Below are positions 5,759 through 13,974 of a stretch of DNA of 64,000 nt, piece after piece. A model generated the notes under the pieces. That model was not told the origin of the DNA. It did no database searches and saw nothing but the letters and a program-made list of their open reading frames with translations. Origin of the DNA: Nocardioides hwasunensis (GTDB lineage Bacteria; Actinomycetota; Actinomycetes; Propionibacteriales; Nocardioidaceae); NCBI RefSeq assembly GCF_014779665.1, contig NZ_JACXYY010000004.1, positions 434,001 to 498,000 of the forward strand, given 5' to 3'. The position numbers and the translations under genes are program-made. Position 1 is the first letter of the stretch; every line of letters begins with the position of its first letter.

Positions 5759-8560
5759 GTGACGATCAGCAGTCCGCCGGCGCTGCGCATCCACCAGCGT
5801 GAGGCGCTCGAGGCGCTCGCGCGTGCGTGGGACGGCTCGGACCGCCCGCGGGCGTGGGTCGTCCTGCCGCCGGGTGCGGGCAAGACCCGCGTGGGCCTCG
5901 AGGCGGTCGCCGGCCGGCTCCGGGTCGACCCGGACGCGAAGGCCGTCGTGCTCGCCCCCAACACCGCCATCCAGTCCCAGTGGATCGCCGAGGCGCGCGC
6001 GATGGGTCTCGACGCGGACGACGACACGTCCCTGACCGGCGCCGTCAGCTGCCTGACCTACCAGTCCCTCGCCGTCTTCGACTCCGAGGCCAGCGAGGAC
6101 GCGGCTGCGGTCGTCGACCGGCTGCACCCCAACGGCGTGGCGCTCTTCGACCGGATCCGGAGCGAGCCCGACCTGACGCTGGTCCTCGACGAGTGCCACC
6201 ACCTGATGGAGGTGTGGGGTCGGCTGCTGGCCGAGCTGCTCGACGCCGTGGACAGCGCTCACGTCCTGGCCCTCACCGCCACCCCGCCCGAGAGCCTCAC
6301 GGGCGAGCAGCGCGCCCTGGTCGACGAGCTCTTCGGGAGCATCCGCTACCGCGTGTCCGTGCCGGCGGTCGTCAAGGAGGGCCACCTCGCGCCGTTCGAG
6401 GAGCTCGTGTGGCTGACCACGCCGACCCCGACCGAGGAGGACTGGCTCACCGGCGAGGCGCTCCGCTTCACCGAGCTCACCACCTTGCTCACCACCCCGG
6501 GCTTCGGATCGGTCGGGTTCTACGAGTGGCTCACCGCGCGCTACGTCGATCCGGTCCCGGGCACCACCACGTGGGCGGCGCTCGCCGAGCGGGAGCCCGA
6601 CCTGTGCGACGCCGCCCTGCGCATGCACCACGCAGGCTTGCTCGAGCTGCCCGTCGGCGCGCGGCTGCGCGAGGAGCACCGCCACCCTCCGTCCGCCGAG
6701 GACTGGGTCGGCCTCCTCGGCGACTGGCTCCTGCACCACGTCGCCGTCTCCTCCGACGCGCGGGACGCGGAGGTGCTCGCGACGGTGAAGGCAGCACTGC
6801 CGTCGGTCGGCTACGCGTGGACCCGTCGAGGCGTACGTCGTGGGCGGTCCACGGTCGACCGGGTGCTGGCCCGGTCGTATGCCAAGCCGGGCGCGGCCGT
6901 CGAGATCATCGCCGCGGAGCACGCGGCCATCGGCGTACGCACCCGCGTCCTCGTGCTGTGCGACCACGAGCGCGCGTCGGCGACCGTGCCGATCACCCTC
7001 GACGGGGTGCAGGACGCGGAGGCCGGCTCGGCGCTCGCATCTCTGGAGGCGCTCCTGTCGTCCCCGGACACCGCGCTGCTGCGCCCGATGCTGGTGACGG
7101 GGTCGGTCGTCGCGGGATCCGGGGCGACGTTGCGCGAGCTCGTCGCCTTCGTCACGACGCGCGACCCCGATCTCGGGAGTCGGCTGGTCGTCGAGCCGGG
7201 CGAGGGTCCGGTGGCGACGTGCACGGCCGGGTGGAGCTCGCGCACCTGGGTCGGCCACGTCACCGCCTTCTTCGAGTCCGGTGGCACGCAGGTCCTCGTC
7301 GGCACCCGTGGCCTGCTCGGCGAGGGGTGGAATGCCCGCGGCGTCTCCACCCTGATCGACCTCACCACCGCCACGACGCTGACGGCGGTCGTCCAGACGC
7401 GGGGGCGGGCGCTGCGCACCGACCCGACGTGGCCGGAGAAGGTGGCCACCAACTGGACGGTGGTGTGCGTGTCGGAGGCGCACCCGAAGGGCGACAACGA
7501 CTGGTTCCGGCTGGTCCGCAAGCACCAGGGGTTCCACGGGGTCGACGCCGACGGCGACATCGTGGACGGGGTCGCCCACATCGACGCGTCCTTCTCCCCC
7601 TTCGCTCCCCCGCCGGTCGCCTCGTTCGACGGCTACAACGCGCGGATGCTCGTCGCGGCGGCCGACCGCGACGCGATCCGCGACCTGTGGGCGGTCGGCG
7701 AGCCCTACGAGGACATCACCTTGGCATCCCTGCGCGTCCGCCGCGCCACCTCTCCGGTCGCCGTGCGACCGGACGAGGTCATCGCCCTCGTCCCGGCCGC
7801 GCCGACGTGGCGGCTGACAGCGGACGGTCTGGCGACCGACGTCGAGGTCGCGGACACCAGCTGGCGTACGCCGCTCTCCCTGGCCGCCGGCACGGCCGGG
7901 GCCGGCGGTCTCGCCGCTGCGCTCCCGGGCGTGGGGACACTGGTGGGCGCCGGCGCGCTCGGCGTCCTGGCCGTCGGCGGGGCCGTCCTGGCCGGTCACC
8001 GGAACGCGGAGATGCTCACTGAGTGGGTGCATTCGCAGCTCGCCCTCACGTCCGGCGTACCACCGCTCGAGGCCGTCGCCGCCGCCGTCGCGGACGCCCT
8101 CCTCGCCGCCGGCCTCACCGGCGTGGGGGCATCGGCCCTCGCCGCCGACGTCCACCCGGACGGGGAGTACCGCTTCCGACTCGTCGGCTCCGAGGCCGAC
8201 GCCGACGTGTTCGCGGCCGCCTTCGACGAGGCCATCGCACCGGTCGGTGCTCCTCGCTACCTCGTGTCGCGGTGGACCGATGCCCGGCTCGCGCACCCGG
8301 GCCGCCGCATCCGCACCCGTGCCGGCGCCCGGTCGGCACTGGCCACCGCCAGCCCGTCCGGCGAGGCTTGGCACCCGGTCCCCGGTGTCCTCGGCCGCAA
8401 CGCCGCCCTCGCCGGCCACTACCTCGACGCGTGGCGCCCGTGGGTCGGCGAGGGGCGGCTGCTGGCGACCGCGCACCCCGACGGCGCCGGTGTCGTGGCC
8501 GCGGTGTCGGGCGAGGATCCGTTCGCCGCGACCACGGTCATGCGTCGGCAGTGGTCCTAG
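5759..8560 (+). CDS. Large SF2 DEAD/DEAH-type helicase with hydrophobic segment and unassigned C-terminal half
   Basis: A 933-residue protein. GTG 5759 is chosen because the purine-rich AGGGCGAGGGGGCAG lies just upstream; the frame is open 13 codons earlier. Superfamily 2 motifs are Walker A PPGAGKT (residues 37-43), motif II DECHH (about 144-148), motif III LTATP (about 172-176), motif V GTRGLLGEGWNA (about 515-526) and motif VI QTRGRALR (about 546-553). Some 330 residues separate motifs III and V, longer than a bare helicase core, so an extra domain is inserted. After the core comes a Gly/Ala/Val-rich hydrophobic stretch at about 711-746, then a C-terminal region of unknown fold. It should be an ATP-driven DNA or RNA translocase. 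No methylase or nuclease partner is directly adjacent, though nuclease genes lie downstream. Confidence 0.85.
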   Translation: MTISSPPALRIHQREALEALARAWDGSDRPRAWVVLPPGAGKTRVGLEAVAGRLRVDPDAKAVVLAPNTAIQSQWIAEARAMGLDADDDTSLTGAVSCLTYQSLAVFDSEASEDAAAVVDRLHPNGVALFDRIRSEPDLTLVLDECHHLMEVWGRLLAELLDAVDSAHVLALTATPPESLTGEQRALVDELFGSIRYRVSVPAVVKEGHLAPFEELVWLTTPTPTEEDWLTGEALRFTELTTLLTTPGFGSVGFYEWLTARYVDPVPGTTTWAALAEREPDLCDAALRMHHAGLLELPVGARLREEHRHPPSAEDWVGLLGDWLLHHVAVSSDARDAEVLATVKAALPSVGYAWTRRGVRRGRSTVDRVLARSYAKPGAAVEIIAAEHAAIGVRTRVLVLCDHERASATVPITLDGVQDAEAGSALASLEALLSSPDTALLRPMLVTGSVVAGSGATLRELVAFVTTRDPDLGSRLVVEPGEGPVATCTAGWSSRTWVGHVTAFFESGGTQVLVGTRGLLGEGWNARGVSTLIDLTTATTLTAVVQTRGRALRTDPTWPEKVATNWTVVCVSEAHPKGDNDWFRLVRKHQGFHGVDADGDIVDGVAHIDASFSPFAPPPVASFDGYNARMLVAAADRDAIRDLWAVGEPYEDITLASLRVRRATSPVAVRPDEVIALVPAAPTWRLTADGLATDVEVADTSWRTPLSLAAGTAGAGGLAAALPGVGTLVGAGALGVLAVGGAVLAGHRNAEMLTEWVHSQLALTSGVPPLEAVAAAVADALLAAGLTGVGASALAADVHPDGEYRFRLVGSEADADVFAAAFDEAIAPVGAPRYLVSRWTDARLAHPGRRIRTRAGARSALATASPSGEAWHPVPGVLGRNAALAGHYLDAWRPWVGEGRLLATAHPDGAGVVAAVSGEDPFAATTVMRRQWS

Positions 8561-8586
8561 CGGCTCGTCCGCGCCACTTCGGCGCC

Positions 8587-8604
8587 GAACGAGAACGTTC
8601 GTTC
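8587..8604. repeat. 18-bp palindrome between helicase and PIN gene
   Basis: GAACGA-GAACGT-TCGTTC is a palindrome 26 bp past the helicase stop and inside the 139-bp gap before the convergent PIN gene. It could form a small hairpin at the end of either transcript or bind a protein. No T-run follows. Nothing else was recognised in 8561-8699. Confidence 0.3.
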
Positions 8605-8699
8605 ACGCTCAGACAGCGCCTCGGGATCCACGCACGCTGCCACCCACGTCCGGGCCGGGTTCGCACAGGACCACAGCCGTGCCGCTCCGAACTCGTCGG

Positions 8700-9077
8700 C
8701 TACACCCCGACGACTCGCAGGTCAGGGTCGATCGCCAGCAGGTCGCCTGCGTCGGACGTCACGACGAGATGTCCGTGAAGGCGGGCGTGCCACACGACGT
8801 GCGCGTCGACCACGTCCGAAGTGGCCGAGGCTCCGCAGAGCCGGCCCACTTCGCGCGCGGCGTGGACGTCGTACGCCGGCGTCTCGACCCCGCGCGCCGC
8901 GAGCAGCGCAGCAAGTCGCGCCTGTCGCGGACCGCCGCGCCAGACCTGAGCGACGACCTCAGGGACGACGTGCACCTCCAGTCCGCGTCGTACCGCCTCT
9001 CGCAGCAACGCGCGAACGTTCGCATCACCCCGCTCGGTCGCGACGAGAGCGCCCGCGTCGAGGCTGACTCCGCTCAT
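8700..9077 (-). CDS. PIN-domain protein, VapC-like toxin
   Basis: A 125-residue single-domain PIN protein. The expected acidic metal-binding residues are visible: Asp in SLDAGALVATERG at the N-terminus, Glu in PEVVAQVW, Asp pairs in TSDVVDAHVVW, and Asp in VTSDAGDLL near the end. PIN toxins cleave RNA (tRNA, rRNA or mRNA) using Mg2+ or Mn2+. The gene overlaps the upstream small gene by 4 nt, the usual layout of an antitoxin-toxin pair with the toxin second. It faces the helicase gene convergently. Confidence 0.85.
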   Translation of the reverse strand: MSGVSLDAGALVATERGDANVRALLREAVRRGLEVHVVPEVVAQVWRGGPRQARLAALLAARGVETPAYDVHAAREVGRLCGASATSDVVDAHVVWHARLHGHLVVTSDAGDLLAIDPDLRVVGV

Positions 9078-9268
9078 CGGCCGAGCACGTCGAGCACCCG
9101 CTCAGCACGAGCCCTGGCGTCCTCGTCGGGAGTCCCCAGCTCGGCGTCCATCTCGTCGAGAACCAGCACGTCGTCAGGCGAGGGAAGCAGGAGCTCGAGG
9201 TCGCGGAGTGCCGCTGCGTGCGCATCCACGAGCATCGACGCCAGTCGCCCGACCGCGAGGATCGGCAC
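9074..9268 (-). CDS. Possible antitoxin partner of the PIN protein, perhaps shortened
   Basis: A 64-residue acidic protein (53 residues if the ATG at 9235 is used) that ends in a 4-nt overlap with the PIN gene. The tail DEMDAELGTPDEDARARAERVLDVLG looks like the flexible toxin-binding part of antitoxins. No ribbon-helix-helix or AbrB DNA-binding motif is evident at its N-terminus. Its 5' end abuts, on the opposite strand, a decayed nuclease fragment, so the original start or promoter may have been lost by rearrangement. The antitoxin role is inferred from position only. Confidence 0.5.
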   Translation of the reverse strand: MPILAVGRLASMLVDAHAAALRDLELLLPSPDDVLVLDEMDAELGTPDEDARARAERVLDVLGR

Positions 9269-9275
9269 GACGACG

Positions 9276-9494
9276 TACGTCAGCTCGATCTTGCCGTGGA
9301 AGGGTTGCGGCTCGCGGTCGCCGTGGGCCGGTGCGCATCACGTCGACGAGACGGAGCACGTGATCGACGGCCTGGTCAGCATCGACCACATCGCCGTGCC
9401 GCGTGGTTCGAGTGCGGTCGCCACGCGGATCGAGGCGTCGTACGACGGCAAGCGGCTCTCGGACCACGACGCCTACGTGGTCGCCTCGGCTTGA
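9276..9494 (+). pseudogene. Decayed endonuclease/exonuclease/phosphatase gene fragment
   Basis: This stretch translates to VSSILPWKG..., ETEHVIDGL, then VSIDHIAVPRG... and KRLSDHDAYVV before a TGA. The same segments occur in the same order in the intact nuclease at 13975-14625 (VSSILPWKGARS, KTAHAIDDL, LSIDHIAVPTG, KRLSDHDAYVV). Relative to that gene the fragment lacks the N-terminal half and has an in-frame internal deletion of roughly 50 codons between AIDDL and LSIDHIAVP. It has no own start or ribosome site, so it is a remnant rather than a gene. It shows that a second copy once existed here. Confidence 0.8.
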
Positions 9495-9509
9495 GTCCGA
9501 CGTAGCGTC

Positions 9510-10766
9510 ATGGTTTCGACTGGGCGCATGAACCGCTCGGTGCTCGCCTACCTCACGTCCTACGGGATCTCCTTCCTCGGCAACTCGGTCGCGGCTGTCG
9601 TCCTGCCGCTCGTCGTGCTGCAGACCACCGGAAGCGCGCTCGACGCCGGGCTCGTCGCCGCCGCCACCGCGCTCCCGGCGTTCGTGGCCGGGTTGTTCAT
9701 GGGCAGCGTCGTGGACCGGTACGACCGACGCTGGGTGTCCGTGCTGACCGACGTCATCTCGGGCGCGGCCGTCGCGGCGCTGCCGATCACCGCGCTGTTC
9801 ACCGATCTCGGACTCGGCTGGTTCGTGCTGTTCGGCATCCTCGGGTCGTTCGGCGACGTGCCTGGGCTGACCGCCCGCGAAGCGCTCCTCCTGCCCGTCG
9901 CGCGTCGCAGCTCGTGGTCCGTGGACCGGCTGGTCGGGCTCCGCGAGGGAACGGCCGCGATCACGATGATCGTCGGCCCGGCGATCGCTGCCGGCCTGGT
10001 CACCGCGCTGGACGAGACCGAGGCACTCTGGGCGACCGCCACCATGTCCCTGGTGGCCGCGCTCATCACCCTCGTCCTGCCTCGCGACGTCGGCGTCATC
10101 GAGGTGTCGCCGGTCGGGTCGTCGCCGCGCGCGGTGCTGGCCCACCTGGCCGAGGGGTGGTCGCTCCTCTTCCTGCGCAGCCCCTTCCTGCTGACCGTCA
10201 CGGTGCTCACGCTGGTCCTCGCGTCCTGCCTCGCGGCCGTGCAGGGCCTCCTGCTCCCGGTGCACTTCACGATCACGGGCGACGAGGGGCGGCTCGGCCT
10301 CGTCCTCAGCTCGCTGGCCGTCGGCATGCTGGTCGGCGCGGGCGTGTACGCCGCCGTCGGCACACGGCTGTCGCGACGGGTCTGGCTGGTCGTCGGCCTG
10401 CTCGGCTCCGCGGCCGGGCTGCTCGTGATCGGCTCCCTGCCGGCGGTGTGGCTGGTCTTCGGCGGAGCCGCGATCGTCGGTACGTTCGGGGGCATGGTGA
10501 GCACCGTGCTCGGCGTCCTCATGACCGAGCGCATCCCCGAGCAGCTGCGCGGTCGGGTGACCGGCACCCAGAACGCCCTGCTCACCGTGGCGCCGTCCCT
10601 CGGCATCCTCGCGACCGCCGTCCTCGTCGACCAGGTCTCGCTGGGGGCGGCCGGCCTCGCGATCGGCGGGCTGTGGGCCGTCGTGGCCGTCGCCGCCCTG
10701 TTCCTCCCCTCGCTGCGCGACCTCTCCTCGCCGGAGTCTTCGCAGTCCCCGGAGCTCGTGGCATGA
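9510..10766 (+). CDS. MFS transporter, probable drug or siderophore exporter type
   Basis: A 418-residue major facilitator protein with about 12 hydrophobic helices. The first begins near YLTSYGISFLGNSVAAVVLP. The signature loop between helices 2 and 3 is MGSVVDRYDRRW (motif A variant). The overall pattern resembles the MFS_3/EntS exporter group. ATG 9510 is used; the ATG at 9528 would remove six residues and is equally possible, as neither has a clear ribosome site. It overlaps the MerR gene by 4 nt (ATGA at 10763-10766), so the regulator is co-expressed and probably responds to the exported compound. Confidence 0.85.
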   Translation: MVSTGRMNRSVLAYLTSYGISFLGNSVAAVVLPLVVLQTTGSALDAGLVAAATALPAFVAGLFMGSVVDRYDRRWVSVLTDVISGAAVAALPITALFTDLGLGWFVLFGILGSFGDVPGLTAREALLLPVARRSSWSVDRLVGLREGTAAITMIVGPAIAAGLVTALDETEALWATATMSLVAALITLVLPRDVGVIEVSPVGSSPRAVLAHLAEGWSLLFLRSPFLLTVTVLTLVLASCLAAVQGLLLPVHFTITGDEGRLGLVLSSLAVGMLVGAGVYAAVGTRLSRRVWLVVGLLGSAAGLLVIGSLPAVWLVFGGAAIVGTFGGMVSTVLGVLMTERIPEQLRGRVTGTQNALLTVAPSLGILATAVLVDQVSLGAAGLAIGGLWAVVAVAALFLPSLRDLSSPESSQSPELVA

Positions 10767-11512
10767 GGAGCAAGGAGGTCGCCGAGCTCGCCGGCGTCTC
10801 GGTCCGCACGCTCCGGCACTACCACCAGGTCGGCGTGCTCCCCGAGCCCGGCCGCGGCACGAACGGCTATCGCACCTACGAGCTCTCGCACGTCGCCCGG
10901 CTCCTCCGCATCCGGACGCTCGCCGAGCTCGGCGTACCCCTCGAGCGGATGGCCGCCGTCCTCGACGATCCCGCCGACACCGCCAGCGCGGGCCTGCTCG
11001 CCGACCTCGAGACCCAGCTGCGCGAGCGCATCGCGCACCTCGAGGGCCAGCTGCGGCGGGTGAGCGAGCTGCGCACCTCCCGCGCGCGGCCGGACCTGAC
11101 TCCGGCGCTGGCCGAGTTCCTCGAGGCGGTGGGCGGGGTGGAGGAGTCGGGTCTCGCCGACCTCGAGCACGACGCCTCGGTCCTGCTGGCCCGCCTCTAC
11201 GAGGCCGGTGGGACGCCCGAGGACCTGCACGAGCTCGCAGCGGTGCTCAACGACGTACGCAGCCGCGGGGAGTACGACGACTTCGCCGCCCGCTTCGAGG
11301 CACTGCCTTCGGACGCCTCCGAGGCCGACGTCCGCGAGGTCGCGGGGGCCTTCGTCGCCGCGTTCGGCCCGTCGCTGACGCAGCACGCCGACACGGCGAT
11401 GGGCGGACGGCTCCGTCGGCTGCGCGAGCAGGACGTGCCCGCCGTCGACCTCGACCGGCGCCTCAACGACGCCCAGGCCGCGGTGCTCCGGCTGATCGGT
11501 GACACGCTCTGA
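10763..11512 (+). CDS. MerR family transcriptional regulator
   Basis: A 249-residue protein. The N-terminal winged helix is classic MerR: SKEVAELAGVSVRTLRHYHQVGVLPEP, then NGYRTYELSHVARLLRIRTLAELGVPLERM (residues 3-60). A dimerising coiled coil follows at about 70-100 (LADLETQLRERIAHLEGQLRRV). The C-terminal 140 residues are helical and lack the Cys residues of metal sensors, so a small organic ligand is more likely. It is the second gene of the MFS-MerR unit and overlaps it by 4 nt. Confidence 0.9.
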   Translation: MRSKEVAELAGVSVRTLRHYHQVGVLPEPGRGTNGYRTYELSHVARLLRIRTLAELGVPLERMAAVLDDPADTASAGLLADLETQLRERIAHLEGQLRRVSELRTSRARPDLTPALAEFLEAVGGVEESGLADLEHDASVLLARLYEAGGTPEDLHELAAVLNDVRSRGEYDDFAARFEALPSDASEADVREVAGAFVAAFGPSLTQHADTAMGGRLRRLREQDVPAVDLDRRLNDAQAAVLRLIGDTL

Positions 11513-11532
11513 CCCGTGGCGTCCCCGCCGCT

Positions 11533-11597
11533 CCACACGTGTCCGAGATGTCGCCCTAGATCGCACGTTGTGAGGGCCACTTCACGGACACGTGTGG
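11533..11597. repeat. Long-loop hairpin between convergent genes
   Basis: CCACACGTGTCCG (11533-11545) pairs perfectly with CGGACACGTGTGG (11585-11597) around a 39-nt loop. It begins 20 bp after the MerR stop and ends 12 bp before the stop of the convergent excalibur gene. It may end or protect both transcripts. There is no T-run. Confidence 0.55.
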
Positions 11598-11608
11598 CGT
11601 CGGTCAGG

Positions 11609-11890
11609 TCAGGCCTTCTCGCACGCGATCCCGTCGCCGTCGCGGTCGAGCCCGCGGTTGGCGCGCATCGCGGTGTTGTAGAGCGCGGTGTCACGGCGGA
11701 AGTTGGTGACCGGCGTGCCGGACGTACGGTCGCGGGCGTTGGCCCGACCGACGCCGTGCGGCAGGCGCTGGTTGACGGTCGTGCAGTTCTGCCACTGCGA
11801 CGGCACGGCTGCCTCAGCCGGAACGGTCAGCACCAGGACAGGTGCTCCGAGGACGACGCTGGCGATGGCGCCGACGTACTTCTTGCGCAT
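11609..11890 (-). CDS. Secreted excalibur calcium-binding domain protein
   Basis: A 93-residue exported protein: signal peptide at residues 1-28 (RKKYVGAIASVVLGAPVLVL, cleavage near PAEAA), then an excalibur domain. Its hallmark is the C-terminal DRDGDGIACEKA (the DxDxDGxxCE calcium loop), with a second Cys in NCTTVNQRLPHGVGR that probably forms a disulfide. Excalibur domains often accompany thermonuclease-like and other extracellular nucleases, and a thermonuclease-like gene lies 1 kb away. The role here is unknown. The ATG at 11890 is chosen because the upstream in-frame residues lack signal-peptide character. Confidence 0.85.
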   Translation of the reverse strand: MRKKYVGAIASVVLGAPVLVLTVPAEAAVPSQWQNCTTVNQRLPHGVGRANARDRTSGTPVTNFRRDTALYNTAMRANRGLDRDGDGIACEKA

Positions 11891-11979
11891 GGTGGATCCC
11901 CCTTGAGCGACGAGGGGCCAGCATGCGTCGAGTGGCATCGTCCTGTCCGGCGAACGGCGGAACCGGGTCGACCCGGACT

Positions 11980-12801
11980 CTACGACCGACCCTGACCCTC
12001 CCGTCGCTCCTCCTTCTGCTGCTGCCGCTGCTCCCTGGCCGGCTTGGTCTGTGCCGGCTCGGCGGGTGATGGCGGGACGATCACGGCCGAGACCTGTTCG
12101 CTGAGCCATCCCGTCGCCTTCTCGAAGCCACCGGTCAGGAGCGCGACCATCAGGGCGGCGGCCACTGCCAGGCCGGCAAGAGGATTGCTACGCCGACGCT
12201 TGGGCGAACGTCCTGCCCTCCGCTGGGCGGCTGTCTTCGGCACTGCCGCGACCGGGTGCCGAACAGCGCCTGCCGCGATCGCCTCGGCGCAGCGGCGTAC
12301 ATCGTCGTCGCCGAGCAGGTGCGGGCGCGCCGTCAGCATGGTGGTCAGCGTGGCGGTCGAGCAGACCTCGACGCTCCACGACTTCGTCGCCACAGGCTCG
12401 TCCCGCACGAAGCACAGGACACCGACGCAGGGAACAGGCTCGACGAGCTCTCCGACGGCGATCGCCGCTGCCGTCACCGAGGAGACGGTCTGCTCGCGCT
12501 GACGACCGTTCTGGCGCAGCACCTGGTCGCGGACCTCGATCCGGCCCGACCAGTTCTTGGCGTCCACGACGAACACGCCACTTGGCCCGACCACGACGTG
12601 GTCGAGGTTGGCGCGCTGCCGGCACGGCCAGGCAAGGTCGTGCAGGACGACCCATCCCTCGGGCAGCGCCTCGAGCGCCCGTGCCACCGCGGCCTCACCG
12701 TCGGCGCCACGCTCCCAGAGCGCGGCGGACCGTTGCAGCCGCTCGGCCTGCTCGCGCTGTCGCCGCGCCATCTCGTACGCGGACTCTCCTGCCGATGCCA
12801 T
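11980..12801 (-). CDS. NERD-domain protein, nuclease-related, C-terminal membrane anchor
   Basis: A 273-residue protein starting MASAGESAYEMARR. The NERD domain covers about residues 31-135: GADGEAAVARAL (Glu36), NLDHVVVGPSGVFVVDAKNWSG with Asp67, Asp80 and Lys82. These correspond to the PD-(D/E)xK-like core, so it may cut nucleic acid. One hydrophobic segment, NPLAGLAVAAALMVALLTGGF, lies at about 210-230, followed by a Gln/Glu/Lys-rich tail. This suggests a membrane-tethered enzyme. The ATG at 12801 is preferred over one at 12840. It lies between excalibur and thermonuclease-like genes on the same strand with about 90-105 bp gaps. Confidence 0.8.
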   Translation of the reverse strand: MASAGESAYEMARRQREQAERLQRSAALWERGADGEAAVARALEALPEGWVVLHDLAWPCRQRANLDHVVVGPSGVFVVDAKNWSGRIEVRDQVLRQNGRQREQTVSSVTAAAIAVGELVEPVPCVGVLCFVRDEPVATKSWSVEVCSTATLTTMLTARPHLLGDDDVRRCAEAIAAGAVRHPVAAVPKTAAQRRAGRSPKRRRSNPLAGLAVAAALMVALLTGGFEKATGWLSEQVSAVIVPPSPAEPAQTKPAREQRQQQKEERREGQGRS

Positions 12802-12906
12802 CTCGACCACCCCCGGCGGTGAGGGTAGGCCTCGACTCACTCAGCTCGCCAGCGAATCAGCGGAACGATCCCAAAGGATGAAGGCCGCGCGGCGCATGCT
12901 CAAGCG

Positions 12907-13773
12907 TCAGCAGGGGTACCAGATCACGCCGCCCGGGCGATAGCAGCGCGGACCGGTGTAGCTGTGCGGGACGCCCGGCGGCCACCAACTGCCACCACTG
13001 TTCGTGCTCGAACCGCCACTGTTGTCTCCGCTGTTGCCTCCTGACTGGTTGCGGATGATGTTCCACTGGCGCGTCTTCGATGCTCGCACTGACTTCACCC
13101 GGCGGAGGGCAGGTGCCCGGAGGGTCTTGGTGTAGGTGGTGAAGAAGCCGGACTTGATCCCGTAGCGAGCCGCCGACGCTGCGGTGATGAGCGCGACAGC
13201 CTGGTTGAGCTTCCTGTTCGCGGAGTCGTACTGGGCACGGGAGCGCACGGGCATCGACTGGGCCTGCGACACCATCGCGTCGGCCCGGCGCACACGGGAC
13301 ACCGGGGTGCATGAGCGCCGTGGGCTGAACATGCCGACACCTGCACGCTTCGCCTTTGCGGCCGCGCTGGCGACTCGTCCGTAGTAGGTGCCGTTGGGTG
13401 CGATGCTCAGGGGAAATCCGAGTCCGCGCTCAGCGAGGGACACAGACAGCCACTCCCCGCCATCTGGTTTCACCAGGGCAAGCAGCCGGTCATATGGATC
13501 GCGGAGCTCTCGGTCGTATCGCAACGCGATGACCTGCCCGCTCGGCAGTGCGCGCCGGGTGTGGGCGGTGGCCTGGGCTGCCATGCAGGTCCCAACCTCA
13601 GGAGTGTCGATGTTCAGAAATCGCACCCGCTCCTGCGTCACGCCGACCGACGCCACGATCGTGTCTCCATCCACCACACGCACGACCGCCCCTTCCTCCG
13701 CAGGCGCAGCAACGGCAGGCACGGAGACGAGAGGGAGGAGAAGAACGACCAGCACGGCAGCGGCACAAGTCAT
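12907..13773 (-). CDS. Secreted thermonuclease (SNase-like) family protein
   Basis: A 288-residue exported nuclease. ATG 13773 is chosen because it opens directly into a signal peptide (CAAAVLVVLLLPLVSVPAVA) and has GGCGAGAG upstream; the frame is open 39 codons earlier. The SNase fold spans about residues 27-160: VVDGDTIV (Asp35, Asp37), RVRFLNIDTPEVG with Arg51 and Glu59, and DPYDRLLALV with Arg96. These match the catalytic Arg/Glu/Arg set and the calcium ligands of staphylococcal nuclease. A basic helical region follows. The tail is Ser/Gly/Asn-rich and ends in YTGPRCYRPGGVIWYPC. It probably degrades DNA or RNA outside the cell. Confidence 0.85.
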   Translation of the reverse strand: MTCAAAVLVVLLLPLVSVPAVAAPAEEGAVVRVVDGDTIVASVGVTQERVRFLNIDTPEVGTCMAAQATAHTRRALPSGQVIALRYDRELRDPYDRLLALVKPDGGEWLSVSLAERGLGFPLSIAPNGTYYGRVASAAAKAKRAGVGMFSPRRSCTPVSRVRRADAMVSQAQSMPVRSRAQYDSANRKLNQAVALITAASAARYGIKSGFFTTYTKTLRAPALRRVKSVRASKTRQWNIIRNQSGGNSGDNSGGSSTNSGGSWWPPGVPHSYTGPRCYRPGGVIWYPC

Positions 13774-13974
13774 AGCTCTCGCCGAACGGCCATGGGAAGA
13801 GGCGCGGGACGAGCCCAGGTGCGGCACGGTGGAGACTCCGATCGAATGGATGGTCACAGCAACCGCAAACTTCACCACTCGGAGCCTCAACGTGTCTGCG
13901 GATCCAGCGAGGAGCAGACTTTCGGACCACCGCGTGACCCACTACCCAGCTTCGCGACCTGTGAGGATCCTTCC

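Noticed and set aside
5690..8476. Very long open frame antisense to the helicase
   Set aside because: It is Arg/Gly/Asp-rich without motifs and mirrors the codon bias of the helicase, whose motifs are intact.
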